DNA of 64,000 nucleotides from Heterobasidion occidentale (Eukaryota; Basidiomycota; Agaricomycetes; Russulales; Bondarzewiaceae), in NCBI GenBank assembly GCA_039111635.1, contig JBCAQO010000001.1, positions 1,116,001 to 1,180,000 on the forward strand, in the 5' to 3' direction. Shown in pieces: positions 12,094-24,300 of the stretch. The notes under the pieces are model-generated. The model saw only the letters and a program-made list of their open reading frames with translations, was not told where the DNA came from and ran no database searches. Within the stretch, counting starts at the first letter, position 1; each line of letters starts with the position of its first letter. The position numbers and the translations under genes are program-made.

Positions 12094-13213
12094 TCAGTAC
12101 CCGCCGTCGGACGGAGACGGGCTCGATTCTTCGCGAGGCGCCTCCTGAGCTGATACCGAAGTGAGGGAGTGACCAGGTGCAGAGCCTTCCGGCGGGGGCG
12201 ACAAGGGCCGGGCGTCAACACCCATTGACATCGGAGAAGGCGTGTTCCCCAGAGAAATCTTCTCATTAAGAGAGCGGAGTCTCATAACCTCTGCTTCGAT
12301 TGTAGCCAGACGTTTCTGCAATTGTTGATTCATTTTCTCGAGCTGGACGATGTGGTTCGTAGCTGGGCCACATGAGATCGGAATTTAGCCTCGGATCGAT
12401 GGGGAACGGTGAGAAAATGATCCCGTACCTCGCTCTAGGAGTGACACCTTGCTGCTCTTCTGGTTGGACACGGGCAACACCTCCTTCAACCGCGCATACC
12501 CGTCGCGAAGCTCGTCGCGTCTCCGTTGTTCGGCCTCGATGCGCTGCCTTCGCGTCGCTTCCTTCCTCGTGTGCGCGATGGTCTCTGCAATCGACACACC
12601 CATGTCCTCGTCCGAATCGTTAAAAGAATGACCTCGACTACGGCGGCCGGACGAGCCGGAGGGAGAAGGGGTCGGGTTGTAACGTAACGGGTTTCGGTGT
12701 ACGAGGCTGCTGGCCCTGGATGAAGATGGCGAGCCGGTACCGCTGCTGTTACGGGTATGGTAGATGCCGTCTGCAGAAGTGTCTGATCCGGAGATGGGGG
12801 GCGAGAGGGGGTCGTACATATTGGGACTCGGAGGAGGGGGGGAGTTGGACAACGCCATAGGAACGTGTTGCGGGGAAGAGCTGTACACCTGGTTTGGATA
12901 AGGATTGGAGGTGGGCATGAGGCTGAGCCCGCGCAGCTGGAAGGCCTGCTGGAGCTCTGAGGACGAGAGCTGGCCTGCATAGAGTCAAATGTGGCGAGAG
13001 AGGAGAGAGATCAACACGAGAAACGTGGGGGAGGGCAAGCGGTTGGTACCCACGCGGATTGGGTGCGGCCTGGGTGAGTTGCTGCTGGTAGGCGGGCATG
13101 GGAGCGTTGGGATACACGAGGTTGTAGTGTTCCTCAGGCTCCGCGTAGAACCCGTAGGAGGCGCCAGCGGCGAGGGCCGCGTGATCGTCTATGTGCTGGT
13201 GAGATGGGTCCAT
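12094..13213 (-). CDS. bHLH transcription factor (paralogue 2)
   Basis: Three exons. The first encodes MDPSHQHIDDHAALAAGASY and a short Pro/Gln/Tyr-rich lead. After an intron with donor GTGGGT, a Ser/Pro-rich region leads to ATRRQRIEAEQRRRDELRDG, YARLKEVLPVSNQKSSKVS and, across a phase-1 intron, LLERATNHIVQLEKMNQQL, a basic helix-loop-helix followed by a leucine-zipper-like coiled coil. The Glu and arginines of the DNA-contacting basic region are present. The C-terminal tail is Ser/Pro/Glu-rich and ends SPSDGGY. The bHLH block is nearly identical to that of the gene at 4753-5678, and the intron that splits the Ala codon after SLLxR is at the same place. The upstream region (13250-13330) is a purine tract on the plus strand, CT-rich in the gene's own orientation. 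Confidence 0.88.
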
Positions 13214-15452
13214 GAGGGTCGTATGGGATCGTGCAGGTGGACGCGGCGTTGTTTAAAGCGAGAAGAAAAGAAAAAGAGAGGGGGGGAAGAAGAAAAGAAA
13301 AGGGGAGACAATGAAGAAAAACAAGAGGCGAGTGGCGGATTCTCGTTTACGTTCGCGAGAACGAGAACCGAGCGGGTTCGTCCCCAAATCCCCGTCCTAT
13401 TCTACTCTCCAAGCTTTCTCACGCCTGCCGCAAACACTCCAAAGGCGCCCATCTTATCGTACAAACACTCCTCTTATTCTCCTCCTCCTCCTCCTCCGCT
13501 CCCTCCCCGCCATCTCTCCCCCCGCCCCCAAACAGGCCCACTGCGTCCTTCCACCGTGTTCGACGTCGTCGTGTGATAGCGGCCGCTCCATGTCCCGATA
13601 ATCAAAATAATTAGTTTGATGATCTGCGCTCAACACAAATCATCCGCCCCATCATCATCATCTCCCCCACAAGACAAACCCGGCCACACCGCCCATACAG
13701 GCAAGGCTTATGCTGTTACGCCCGATCAACAAGTGTCGTTTCCAAGTCATCACTATACAAAAGTAAAGGCGCACAGCAGATACAGCGGCTCGTGGAGTGA
13801 CGCGCCCGTTCTTTTAGACTCAGCAGAGGGCTTTTGTCCCGAGTCACATCAATCGACCATGGAATCGTTCGATGCGCGCCGGTAGAACTGAATTGATCAA
13901 CGGCTCGTATGCATCAAAGCAGAGGCAAGAGGTATTCGGGTGAGGAAGTATTTATATTCACCGCGGCGACCTACCCGTCGAATAGGAGATGTCCCTATCA
14001 AACTTGGAAGGAAACTCATCCGCGCGGAGGCAGATGCGTTACCGCGGAATCAGATCGAGTAGTAGATACACATTGAATAGCTAAGGCGACGCGTCGAGCG
14101 CAAGAACTCGACCGGAACAGGCAATTTTCATACAGAACGCCGCGCCGCACGACAATTGCGCAGGTGACAAAAGGGTGCCGAGAGGGATTCGACCGCTGAG
14201 GGGACTAGGATTGGCGTTCCTAACTTTGGTGTCAACATAAAAGTGGAAAAACAGAGAAGATCGGCTTCTTCCTGAAATGAGTCTGCGAAGCAAGACGATC
14301 TCGTTCTCTAGTTACCTGTGGCCGTGAGGCCAGGCGGTCTGAGGCGTTTTCAGCACAGTTGATGATCGTCGCGTCTTTTGGGATCCGAATCGTGTCCACA
14401 CGCGGCTGCACCTTGCTCCGCTCGTGCATATGAAATACAAGGTCTCGCCTCTCAGCCGATCTAGAAAACGCCCGCATTGTCCCTGCAATAAACTCGACAT
14501 GTCATGATGTCCTTAGGCCTCGAGCCTCCTGCTGCGCTGCGATGCGACGCTGGTGATTATAGGTGATTATGCAGAGGGTGTCGCCAAGTATACGTGAACC
14601 AACTCCGTACCATCTAGCCGGAGATCTCGATGCACTGTTCAGGGACGAGGAACAATTTTATTGACGACGGGCTGCCCAAGTGCTGCCCCACCACTGCGCC
14701 GAATTCGATCGGCCTCCATAGCGAGTGATTGGTGATTGAGCGCTTGTTGTATCGGTCACCATTCTTGGGATCTTGTCGAGGCGCCGCCACCAAATGAGCT
14801 GCCTTAGTCACCAAAAGCTAACAGAAGCTAGCTCGCAAAAGGTCTTCATAACGGGAAGTAATTCAGGTCCTCTAGTAAAAGCCCATGCGCTCATGCCAGC
14901 TACTGAATCGGAGGAGGTAGCTTCACAGGGTCAAATGCCTGTATGGTCATCACAGCGTCTCCGATGGCGGGGGACCATAAGTTCAGCCCTTTTGGATGAT
15001 GAGTACCTCCTTATGCCGGGCAACGTAAGGGCGATTTATCGTACCTGACCGCAGTGTGTTGGCGGAAGCTTTAAGGAACTACATCGTATCAACGGTCAGG
15101 CAGGTATACTTGATAGCCCAGAGGCCATACTTCATCGCGGCGAAGAGAGAGACGTATTGGAAGTTGATTCGAGAGACGATAGGAAACTGGTGGACCCGTT
15201 CCGGCGTGCCATGGACCAGCTTAATCAGGCACCTTTACCTAAGCGATGAGGAAACAAGATGAGCCGAGCATCCGGAAACTGAGTCACGATGACAAGCTCA
15301 CATGTTCTCAGAAGAAAAATATGAGAAGCGTCGTCAACATACGCGCGCGCACCGTATATGCGCTTATATGCGCATCGCTATAAATTCCTCCCTTGGCCTT
15401 GACCCTGTCCTCGCTGCCCTGCTTGTCTCTTTCGTCAGACGCGAGGCAAGGC
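13214..15452. other. Divergent intergenic region with promoter elements
   Basis: The region separates the minus-strand bHLH gene from the plus-strand FAD oxidase. Next to the bHLH start is a purine run (13255-13330), and at 13470-13500 a CTC-rich run. Close to the oxidase start is a TATAAAT at 15379-15385, 68 bases before the ATG, preceded by the near-repeat TATATGCGC. I see no gene in between; the short frames at 13616-15262 have no recognisable content. Confidence 0.4.
15379..15385 (+). promoter_or_regulatory. TATA box of the FAD oxidase gene
   Basis: TATAAAT lies 68 bases upstream of the ATG at 15453, a normal distance for a fungal TATA element with a short leader. It sits directly after two TATATGCGC-like words. 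Confidence 0.5.
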
Positions 15453-17977
15453 ATGTTCCCCCGGCTCTTTACTTTCCTCTACGCGCTCTCGATACACGGA
15501 TGGCAGATAACCGCAGCAGAATCACTGGGCGCGAATACCATTAGCGCTCAGAAATGGTCCAAGTTGAACGAGACGGTCGGCGGAAAGCTCTACTCTGCGC
15601 TCCCCGTGTCGGCACCTTGCTTCCATGTCGTGAACGGGAAAAACGTCGGCGTCGATGCCAAGGCTTGCCAGGTCGTTCAGGATGGGTATACGTCTCCTGC
15701 TTTCCGCGCGCCTAACTTCGGTGCATATATGTTGGTCGGTGCAAATGTTTGCTTTCTGCGCGCTGATGCTGACTTCGAGGGGTTCAACGCATATGCAGCC
15801 GCAATGGGAGACTTGCCAAGCCAAGTCGCAACAATGTTTGTTGGATGTATCAAATGTGTCCAACCCGCACGCGTGGGAGGACTTCACATGTCAACAGGGC
15901 TCCGTACCTCCTCACTATGTGACCCACACTTCGACGGTTGCTACTCGTGTGCCTGTCTGACTTGTTGCCTAGGTTGATGTTCGTGCAGCGTCGGACGTGC
16001 AAGCTGTCTACAAGTTTTCTAAGGAGACGGGCGTTCCGATCGTCATCAAGAACTCTGGTCACGATTACAAAGGCCGGTCAAGCATGCAAGGCGCCCTTGG
16101 AATTTGGGTCCGTGAAATTTCATCATTCATTACTTATCACGGCTGTAGCTCATACTTCACAAGGTCCACAATATCAACAACGTATGCCCATTGTGTTCCT
16201 GCCAGACACTTGCAGCTTAATCATGTCTGAACAGCTCACCCATAATCCAAAGTTCAAGCCGGAAAAGTGCTCAGCGACTTATAACGTTGTCAATATCGGG
16301 GTGCGTTGATAGGCTGCTTATTCGTCACTTACCATAAACCGTGCGCGAATTGCCTGTGACATCCAGGCGGGAGTTGGCTTCCAAATGATCTACGAATTTG
16401 CGGAAGCCAACAACATCACTTACATTGGAGGGTACCATCAAACTATCGCTGCAAGTGGCGGATGGGTCCAGGTACGTGTCTCTGCATCTGAGTTTCTTGG
16501 TTTCTTTCTTGACGATCCTCGCCATATCACAGGGTGGCGGTCACTCGATCCTGAGCCCGGTGTACGGTCTTGGTGTTGATCGTGTCGTGCAATTCAAGGT
16601 AGTGACGCCCGACGGTGTATATCGCGTTGCAAATGAGTGCCAGAACACAGAACTCTTCTGGGCGCTCCGCGGTGGTGGGGGCTCGACTTTCGGTGTTGTT
16701 CTCGAGACGTCTCAGCGTGTCGAGCCTCAGATGAGAATCGTCGCGTGAGCACACGACCAGCTTCTTCAACGAGTACGTCAGCTGAACGATATGGTATTGC
16801 AGTGCAAGTATCAAATTCCCGCAGACTGCAACAAACGCAGCTCCTTGGCTAAAGCTCATCGTCGACAATGCCCTCAAATGGGCAAACAGGGATGGGGTGG
16901 CCACATCGGGGTAACACATTTCTCTCCAACCTGTGCAGAACTTGTGCTGACGCGATCGGGCTTTCAGGCCGTGAATCTGATTAACGTGACCCCTCTGCTC
17001 ACGTTAGCGCAAGCAAAGGACTCTCTCAAAGACGTCGCGGACTACGCGCGCTCGCAGAACGGCACCGTAGTCATCGAAGAATTCCCTTCCTGGTACCAGT
17101 TCTTCGCGAAATATGTCCCCGCGGCGCAGAGCGTGCGTTTCACTTTTCGTCTTTTTGCGGCTCCGAAGCGTGATTCTGAGAGAGAGTGCAGGCGGTTGGC
17201 ACCGAGAACATCCTTGGCACACGCCTCATGCCGTCGTCGCTGTTCAATAGCACGTCAGGGAAGAAGGCAGTTTATAAAGCGTTGGTGAACATGCTTCCCT
17301 ACGCCAATCCGTACATCGTCGTAGGAACGCCGTTCTTGTATAAAGCCACTCCGAGCACAACGAGCGTCACTCCTGCGTGGTACAACTCGCTTTGGCACGT
17401 GAGTATCTCTTTCTCAACGTGTCTATGGGGTATCCACAACTGACGGTATGATTGTAGCTCGGCTTCCACGACGGTTGGACATTCGATAGCTCACTGTCCG
17501 ACATCAAGACTGCCTACAATGTTGTGAGGAACGTCACTCAGACATTCCGTGATATCTCACCTGGCTCTGGTGCTTACTTCGTAAGCCATCGCTTTTTCCA
17601 CAAAGACATGATCTGATCACCAGTATTGCCCTGATGCAGAACGAGGGTGATGTCTATGAGCCCGACCACGAGAGTGAGTTTGAAAATTGCGCCCATGCCA
17701 TTCGCTCATCGTCGCCGTGTACAGACTCTTTCTGGGGCCATAACTACGCGAAGCTCCTGTCCATCAAGATCAAATAGTACGTCGACGTTTCTTTGTCGTG
17801 CTCGAAGGCAGCTCTGAAAGTCTGGTTGCTCGTGAAGTGATCCTGATCACCTCCTGGACTGTTGGCAATGCGGTAAGTCATTTCCATCTAGCTGTCGTGA
17901 CCGTTTGCTCATTTTCGTAATTAGTGGGGACACGGGGCGCATCCGACAAGCGTTTCTCGTGCTACATCGACCTTTAA
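15453..17977 (+). CDS. Secreted FAD-linked oxidase (BBE-like), frameshifted
   Basis: The signal peptide starts [20 protein letters not shown]. Around a dozen exons encode an FAD_binding_4 domain and a C-terminal berberine-bridge-type domain. Landmarks are [16 protein letters not shown], the flavin-anchoring [15 protein letters not shown] (His likely linked to FAD), [76 protein letters not shown] and a C-terminal [11 protein letters not shown]. The product should oxidise an alcohol, sugar or phenolic substrate outside the cell with O2; the actual substrate cannot be told. One exon is only 18 bases (16164-16181). Between ALKWAN and GWGGHIG the frame shifts by one base at about 16888, so as written the protein is broken there although both sides are well conserved. 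It is either a recent pseudogene or a sequence error. Confidence 0.8.
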
Positions 17978-18874
17978 TTATCTACAACATCTAATTATTG
18001 CTTATTTACCGCGCATATCATTATTGGATCTTGCCATACTATCCTCTGCTGTCCTCTACCGCGCATATCATTATTGGATCTTGCCATACTATCCTCTGCT
18101 GTCCTCTACTAGAGTCTACTAGTCCTCTACTTGGAACTTCCGAGATCCGATGGATGCCAATGAAATTTGAAAAAAATAGAGGTATCAGATATCAGAATCG
18201 CTGGCCGTTCTGTGGAGTGGCCTAGTGTGGCCCCGCTATGCATATTGGCATCACTCGGTCGGTCCATTATCGGATGAAATCAGGCTCAACAAACTACTGG
18301 CGGTGGAATAAGTGGGTGCCGACGATCTTGATCAAATAGCTCAACGTTCGTAGCCAGAAATAAACTCCGGCAACATCTGGTACATGGACTAAGTTAGTAT
18401 GATCTGGTGCCAAGGCACGATTTCTCTCTCTGTCGGGCACCTATTACGGAAAGAGAATGACACCACACCCCTTTTGAGAGGTGTAAAGAGCACGATCCAT
18501 GGTCCATCATGCCTATCGCGAAGGGTGGCAGATGGTTGATAGCGCCGATATCTGATATGTGGGAGATCCGGAGTTGTGCTTCATTGTACCACGAGACTTG
18601 CGATCTCATACAGATGCTTGGTACGCATGGACGATCACGGTTCCGGAGAGCGTCCCCAACCCGTCCTGACGGAAGTGCACAAGGGTCGGTGGCATGCGTG
18701 CAGACAAATTAACCGCGTTCAAAAGCCAAATTCAACGATAGTCAATAGCGTACACAACGCACATGAAGCGAAGCAGCTGCATGTTCAAAAAGGGAGCAAC
18801 GGACAGTAGCGAACGAAGTTAGACAGACCTGCCCGACACGATAGTATAGAGCGACTGTTTGCACTCTATTTGCA
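17978..18874. other. Intergenic region between two convergent genes
   Basis: No gene is seen. It contains the 50-base tandem duplication at 18008-18107 and is otherwise unremarkable. The flanking FAD oxidase and 7-TM protein genes converge here. Confidence 0.4.
18008..18107. repeat. Perfect tandem duplication, 50 bp x 2
   Basis: A 50-base unit beginning ACCGCGCATATCATTATTGG is repeated head to tail without a mismatch that I can see, just after the FAD oxidase stop codon. It is followed by a short CTCTACTAG-rich tail. A recent slippage or assembly duplication explains it. Confidence 0.85.
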
Positions 18875-20247
18875 TTATAGAGCACGAGGTACAGTGCTCG
18901 AGTAGCTCTGAAATGATTTCGAATGCGCCGCGATGGTAAGGTCCATGTCCTCGTGCACGAGACCCGAAAATCGACGTTTTTTTGCGTCCTCTTCCGACAG
19001 GCCAGGCAGCACGTCTGTCCACTCGGAGCGGGTGGGCGAGCCGGCGCGCAGATTCTGCAACATCATCGGATTGACCGTCCCGCGGCGATCGTCGTCGTAC
19101 CCGCCGACGGTGTCCACCCGCCCGTGCGTGCTGCGCACAAAGCGTAGTGCGGAAATAACGCCCTGGCCCGGCTTGCGGGCCGAGGATGGGCAGAGCTACG
19201 CTCCTGTTCGCTAGGGATGTAATTGTCGTCTTGACTATCGTCCCCCAGGTTTAGTGCGCGATAGATAAAGGTGACAACTACACCCAAACTGGAGACGATC
19301 AGGGACACGGCAGCCTGGGAAACATGGGCCGATCAGTCAGTCGATCACGGATGTGGAGAAGTAGGAGTGGTATGTACTTCGACATTGGCGGTGAGCGCTT
19401 CGAGGAGGCCAGTCGGTCCAAGAAGGAAGACGCTGTGTATGATGCTGACGATAGTGGTGAGGATGCTAGCGGAGAATATCGCCATCAGTAAGCGATATCG
19501 AGGTTTTGATGTTGAGAAGCCCCAAAGCAGGTGGAGCGGCAAGGTGATGAGTATGAGATCCGCGACGATGTCAGCTATGCGGAAAGTTAAAATCCTTATT
19601 TCCCAACAATCTCCTTGAAGAGGCGACATACTGGTCAATTCTGTGATACCGACTGCACGCCCAAGGTGGCATTGAGGTCTTCGGAGCTCATACCAAGATG
19701 TATCGTGCCTGCATATATAGGCCTTTTGGACGATAAGTGCGATCCAAAGCAGGGCGAATAGAAAAGTGGTGGCGAATGCGATGGTGTGGAGGAGAATAAA
19801 ACGAGGGATTATACGGAGGATCGTCAATATCATGCTCATGCGTGCGGACCTGCTCGTAGACCTGTCAGCTTCTGTATTTGATGCGAAGAGGTGCGGAAAA
19901 ACGCATCACCATAAGATGCACGTAAAGCCCATGGAAAGCATCCAATATGCGATTATACGCGCATGATGCGAGTGGTGCGGTACATCGGAGCGAACCCACA
20001 GGGCGACGAGCTCCATGAAGGTAAGGGCTAGGCCGACAGCCGCGAACGCATCATCCCACCAGAGCCGTCTGTGCTTCGCACGAACCAGAGCCTGAAGGAT
20101 GTCGATAGGATCGCGAGGATGTGGAAAGTGGTCACCACTCCTGAAGATCCCAAAATTCACGCTTCAGCAAAGCTTGTTCTCTTTTCTCTGAGAAATTGTC
20201 CGCAACTACATACCTCGTAGGACCGCGACAGAAGGCTCGGCAACCAT
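18875..20247 (-). CDS. Rhodopsin-like 7-TM integral membrane protein, frameshifted
   Basis: The start is MVAEPSVAVLRG, then an intron, then a membrane helix VVTTFHILAILSTSFRLWFV. The next recognisable segment, RRLWWDDAFAAVGLALTFME, is the conserved RxxWDD element of fungal rhodopsin-domain (PTH11-related) proteins. Further helices are HHARIIAYWMLSMGFTCIL, ARMSMILTILRIIPRF, FATTFLFALLWIALIVQ, DIVADLILITLPLHLLWG, LLMAIFSASILTTIVSIIH and AVSLIVSSLGVVVTFIYRAL, making seven. Two frame problems are visible. One base is missing between FRLWFV and HRRLWW (20071-20081), and a second frame change lies in the tail near 19165-19200, after which DDDRRGTVNPMMLQNLR and a Ser-rich end follow. A TATATATA lies about 135 bases upstream (20382-20390). 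Role likely as a plasma-membrane receptor-like protein; ligand unknown. Confidence 0.7.
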
Positions 20248-21378
20248 GCCTAGCCTGCCTACGCCCTTTAAAGAGGGATGCACCAACGTCGAGTGATGAA
20301 GGCCTATGGCCTACACCTGGGGATACTGAGCGACGTCCTAGGGAAAAAAGAGGGGAATGATGCCTGATGCTCTGAGCATCAGTATATATATGCACTGTAT
20401 CGAGGTCCATCTCCTTCTATGCCGCAAGTGCGATCGGAGGATGAGCATGCTCATACATACGCTTCCTTATGGCTGCGTATTGTTGCTAGCGTCAGCGTTG
20501 TTGAGAGCATGCACCTCAAAAAAATCTCAGATCCACAATATATGGATGAGCTTCGCGGCTCTCGCATCGTGATCAGAAATTCTGCGAGAAGGCGGGCCAG
20601 CCAATGGTACCTGGAGAACTCTATTGAAACTCCAGTAAAGGTTTGACGGTGGTAAAGATATTTTGCAAGCTGAGCCAGAAACGAAGGGCAGGATAGAATT
20701 TTGGCCGCAAACAGTTGAGATGTATTTTGAAACCGAGACAGATTTTTTGTACTGCTAGCAGACGATATCGATAGCGTGGGCATGTCGACCGCCGGCAACC
20801 AGCAGAGACCGTCTGATGACGTTCGCCCGCGCGAAACGATCGAGCCAGTGTCGTCGCTGTAGTGATTGTAAACATCACTGAGAATAGTTCAAATTCTCTC
20901 CGGAGACCTCCAGAGACTTGTAAGCATCTCCTGCCATCTGCGTCCGCTGCGTCGATGCTGTCGAAGACGCCTGAGAGTGGCAGAGGAAGTAGAGTGGTTG
21001 TTCTGGATACCGCAGAAGCGTGGGAGAGAGAGACTGAGCGGCGGTCCACGCGTCCACGGACCACTCACTTTAAACTCGTTCTTTTTGGACTAGCGTGCTC
21101 ACCGACAACGACGACGGCGGTCGTCCTTGTCCTTACTTTTCTCCAGGCTCCACCGTCGACTTGAGCGAGCTCGTCGCCTTCAGACACAAGACTGCCAGAG
21201 GCAGTGTCGCATCTCGCTGCACCGCTGTTGCGATCCTGCAAGTTGGTGACACCCCGCACGCCCACGAATGCTATGTTGATGAATATTGCCTAGGCAGTCT
21301 ACACATTACCTGTTCTCGTCGCTGTCGCCCGTTCGTCGTCGCGTCTGCTCTTTATTCCTGTCTTTACTGGCCGCAAAC
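20248..21378. promoter_or_regulatory. Divergent promoter region
   Basis: The gap separates the 7-TM gene (minus) from the large disordered-protein gene (plus). It carries a TATATATA at 20382-20390 suited to the minus-strand gene. The last 150 bases before the plus-strand ATG are pyrimidine-rich. No gene is supported in the middle. Confidence 0.35.
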
Positions 21379-24300
21379 ATGTCGAATGGAGACCCAGAAT
21401 CCGCGTTGTCCCCGCCTGCTGCTGTCACTCCATCATGGCCCCGCCCACGCACTCCTTTGCCCCCACACCGTCTAGCAAAATTAGCAAACGCGCTCGGCGT
21501 GTCGACACCCATCCCCGTCGGCCATTCTCTCTCAGACTCGGCCTCCTCGTACTCCTACTCTTCCGTTCCCAGGTCTTCTGCTTCATCAGTTGCCGAATCA
21601 TGGCGTTCTCCTACTCCCTCGGTTGCTTCTACATCGCATCTCACGTCTCAGACTCCCCATGCATCGACCTCCAGGTTCTTGCTTCATGTCGTGCCTCCAG
21701 CTCATCTCCCTCATGACTCGGACTCTTCAGAGAGTCTGACACTGACACCTCCCCCTTCGGCCGCGTCCGGATATCATACTCAATTCAGACGAGGCACACT
21801 GGTCCCACTTTTTCCTACTCTTCAACTTCAGCTATGGGCTATTGCTAAGGAATATGCGCTCCCAAGTACTAACGGAATGATTCTCTACCTCATATCCACA
21901 CAACCCTCTCGCCAGTCAATTCCCAACGCTGCGGACAAGGACCTTGCAGATCTATCCGACGAGCCAGGTCCCCGCCTCTCCGAAGAAATCTGGAAACACC
22001 TCTGGACACGCGTTGTGAAGGTCGAGCAGGATGCATACCCATCTCGAGCACCGACACCCAACCCAGTCGGAGTTGGCCTGGGTTTCGGAGGCCGCACTTC
22101 CCCTCTATCACCAGAGTCGAACACATCCCGGCCTAATCTTAGACCACTGATATCACCTGGTCACATAACTCCTCAACCTCTCACTACGCCAATAACCCCA
22201 AATCCTTCAACGCCCTCCACGTCTCAAGGAGCGTCGTCTACGCCATCGCAGTCCGACCCTGCGACACCAGACACATCTCTCCCTTCGGGCTCACGCGCCA
22301 ATTCCCTCGATCTTCCCGGTCTCTCTTCACCCTCTCTCATCCCCATTCTTGCCAAAGTCGAATTCGACATCGACCGACGCAAGGCCGGATGGTACGAACC
22401 ATGGATGCGCAGCAGACGGGTCAACCACCGGAAACGCGTAGGTCGTGCGCGACCAGATTCCCGCTCGACCACGGCGACGGAGGAAGAGGGAGAGCAGGAG
22501 ACTGTGCCGCGGACCGCACCTATCAATCTCAAATTGGTGGACCGACAGGCGGTGCCGAGGTTCCTATGGAAGGAGCATGACGAAGAGGAGGACCTGGCTG
22601 ATGGGGGTGAAGAGTACACGCGGTTGTCCGAGTCACCGGGTGATGAGGACGAGACGGCCCGTCTAGGGACAGCTGGTGCCAAGGACCCATTAGCGGACGT
22701 ATTTGGTTCAGACGGAGAAGTGTGGGCAGATATGCACGCTGATGGAACGGGCAAGCGGCCGGTTACGAAGAACGGGAACGTCGTCGAGTTGGCTTTGGAC
22801 GGTGCCGCATTATCTGCGCCTCCCGAGGACGCGGGGTCTCATGATCAAGGCGATGATGAGCTGGAAGTGAAGCAGTTATGGGATGCACATTCACGCCCTC
22901 GGCTGTCGGTCGCCATCCCTCCATCACCACAGGAGCCTCCTAGGGACAGGCGGCGCTCGTCGCCCACGACCGCTGGGACCGTCAAGAAGTCTCCTCCACC
23001 TCCGCTGACCTTACCATTTGTTGTGCCCAATGATGTAATCGCTATGGGCGAGCCAAGTCCATTGCCAAGCGCGGGCACCGCGAAGCTGGCGTACTTGCGA
23101 GATGGGACAACCCCAACTCAGTCTTCCGAGGAGGACCTCTCGATCCTAGGTGATGAGGAAGTTGATGAGGCAGCTGTTCCAGAAGGTGTTGACCCGAGGA
23201 GATTCAGGAGAATCAAGAGCCCTGGCGAGGAGAAGAGGGTCGGGGCATTCTTTGAGGACCTTGATCTGGGACTGGAATTCGAGGAATCGGGAGAGGTGAG
23301 TTTTTGATGGTTTCAACGGTCGAAATAAATTTTCAGCGACACGTCCTACAGATTGACATGAGCGATCCCAATGATCGACGCCGAAGCCAGTACGAGATGA
23401 GTGCAACACTTGACGAGATTGAACGGGTTAGGGTTCCTGTTTAGCTCCTCAAAGACGTGAATGTTGACATTTAAGCTTTTGGCAGAATTTCCGCCAGTTC
23501 TCTCCTCGCCGATTGAAGCATGAGCTTGACGAGGAAGATGAAGTTGCGGCCAAGACTCCCCCACGAACTACCTCGTTGTCTCCACCCTCTCAACCTAAAT
23601 TTATGGGCGCTGCCCCTGGAAGCCCTACCCGTCGGAAGGAAAGTACTGCAGGACAAGGGTAAGCCAAATCTCTAATATGCTATGATCATTGCTCAATGAA
23701 GCGCGTATGTCAGTGGTGTATGGCCGGCGGTGCCGTTCTCAGCTCTCAGAGAACAGGATGAGCCGCCTGCGTCGCCCGCTGCGTCCTCTCATCGCGACAG
23801 TTTCCCAACACCACCCCGGTTGGCTCTGAACGGCGTGTCCAATGCGATCCCAGTGTCGCCTTACGCGAAGCAGCGGCAATCACAACCAACAGGTGATGCG
23901 TCTGACGAGTCCATGGCCAGGAAACGGGAGTTTGAAGGCCAGGAGCCATCGTATCCGGACATCATCCCGCCTTCCCTACGCAAAGCCGAAGTCTCCAATT
24001 CTCCTGTCATCCCCCTATCACCCGACCCGTTTGGGCGCTTCCCATTCGACTCTGATGCTGCGCGAATGTCCGAAGAGCGGTCGTCCTCAGAGTCAACGCG
24101 TGGTTCACGTATCACATACTCTACCTTCGAGATACCCCCAGAACGCCAGGCATCTCTGAACAGGGACACCAGCACGAGCAGCACCACTAGCCCGAAGCAC
24201 AATTCACAGGCGCCCTCCAGTCGGTTCTCTATGGATTCGTCAGATGAACCATTTGGGAAGAATAACAATAACCTCACCCGTCCAACCACGACATTGAACC

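Noticed and set aside
18008..18107. Possible CRISPR-like or att repeat
   Set aside because: There are only two abutting copies without spacers, in a eukaryotic genome.
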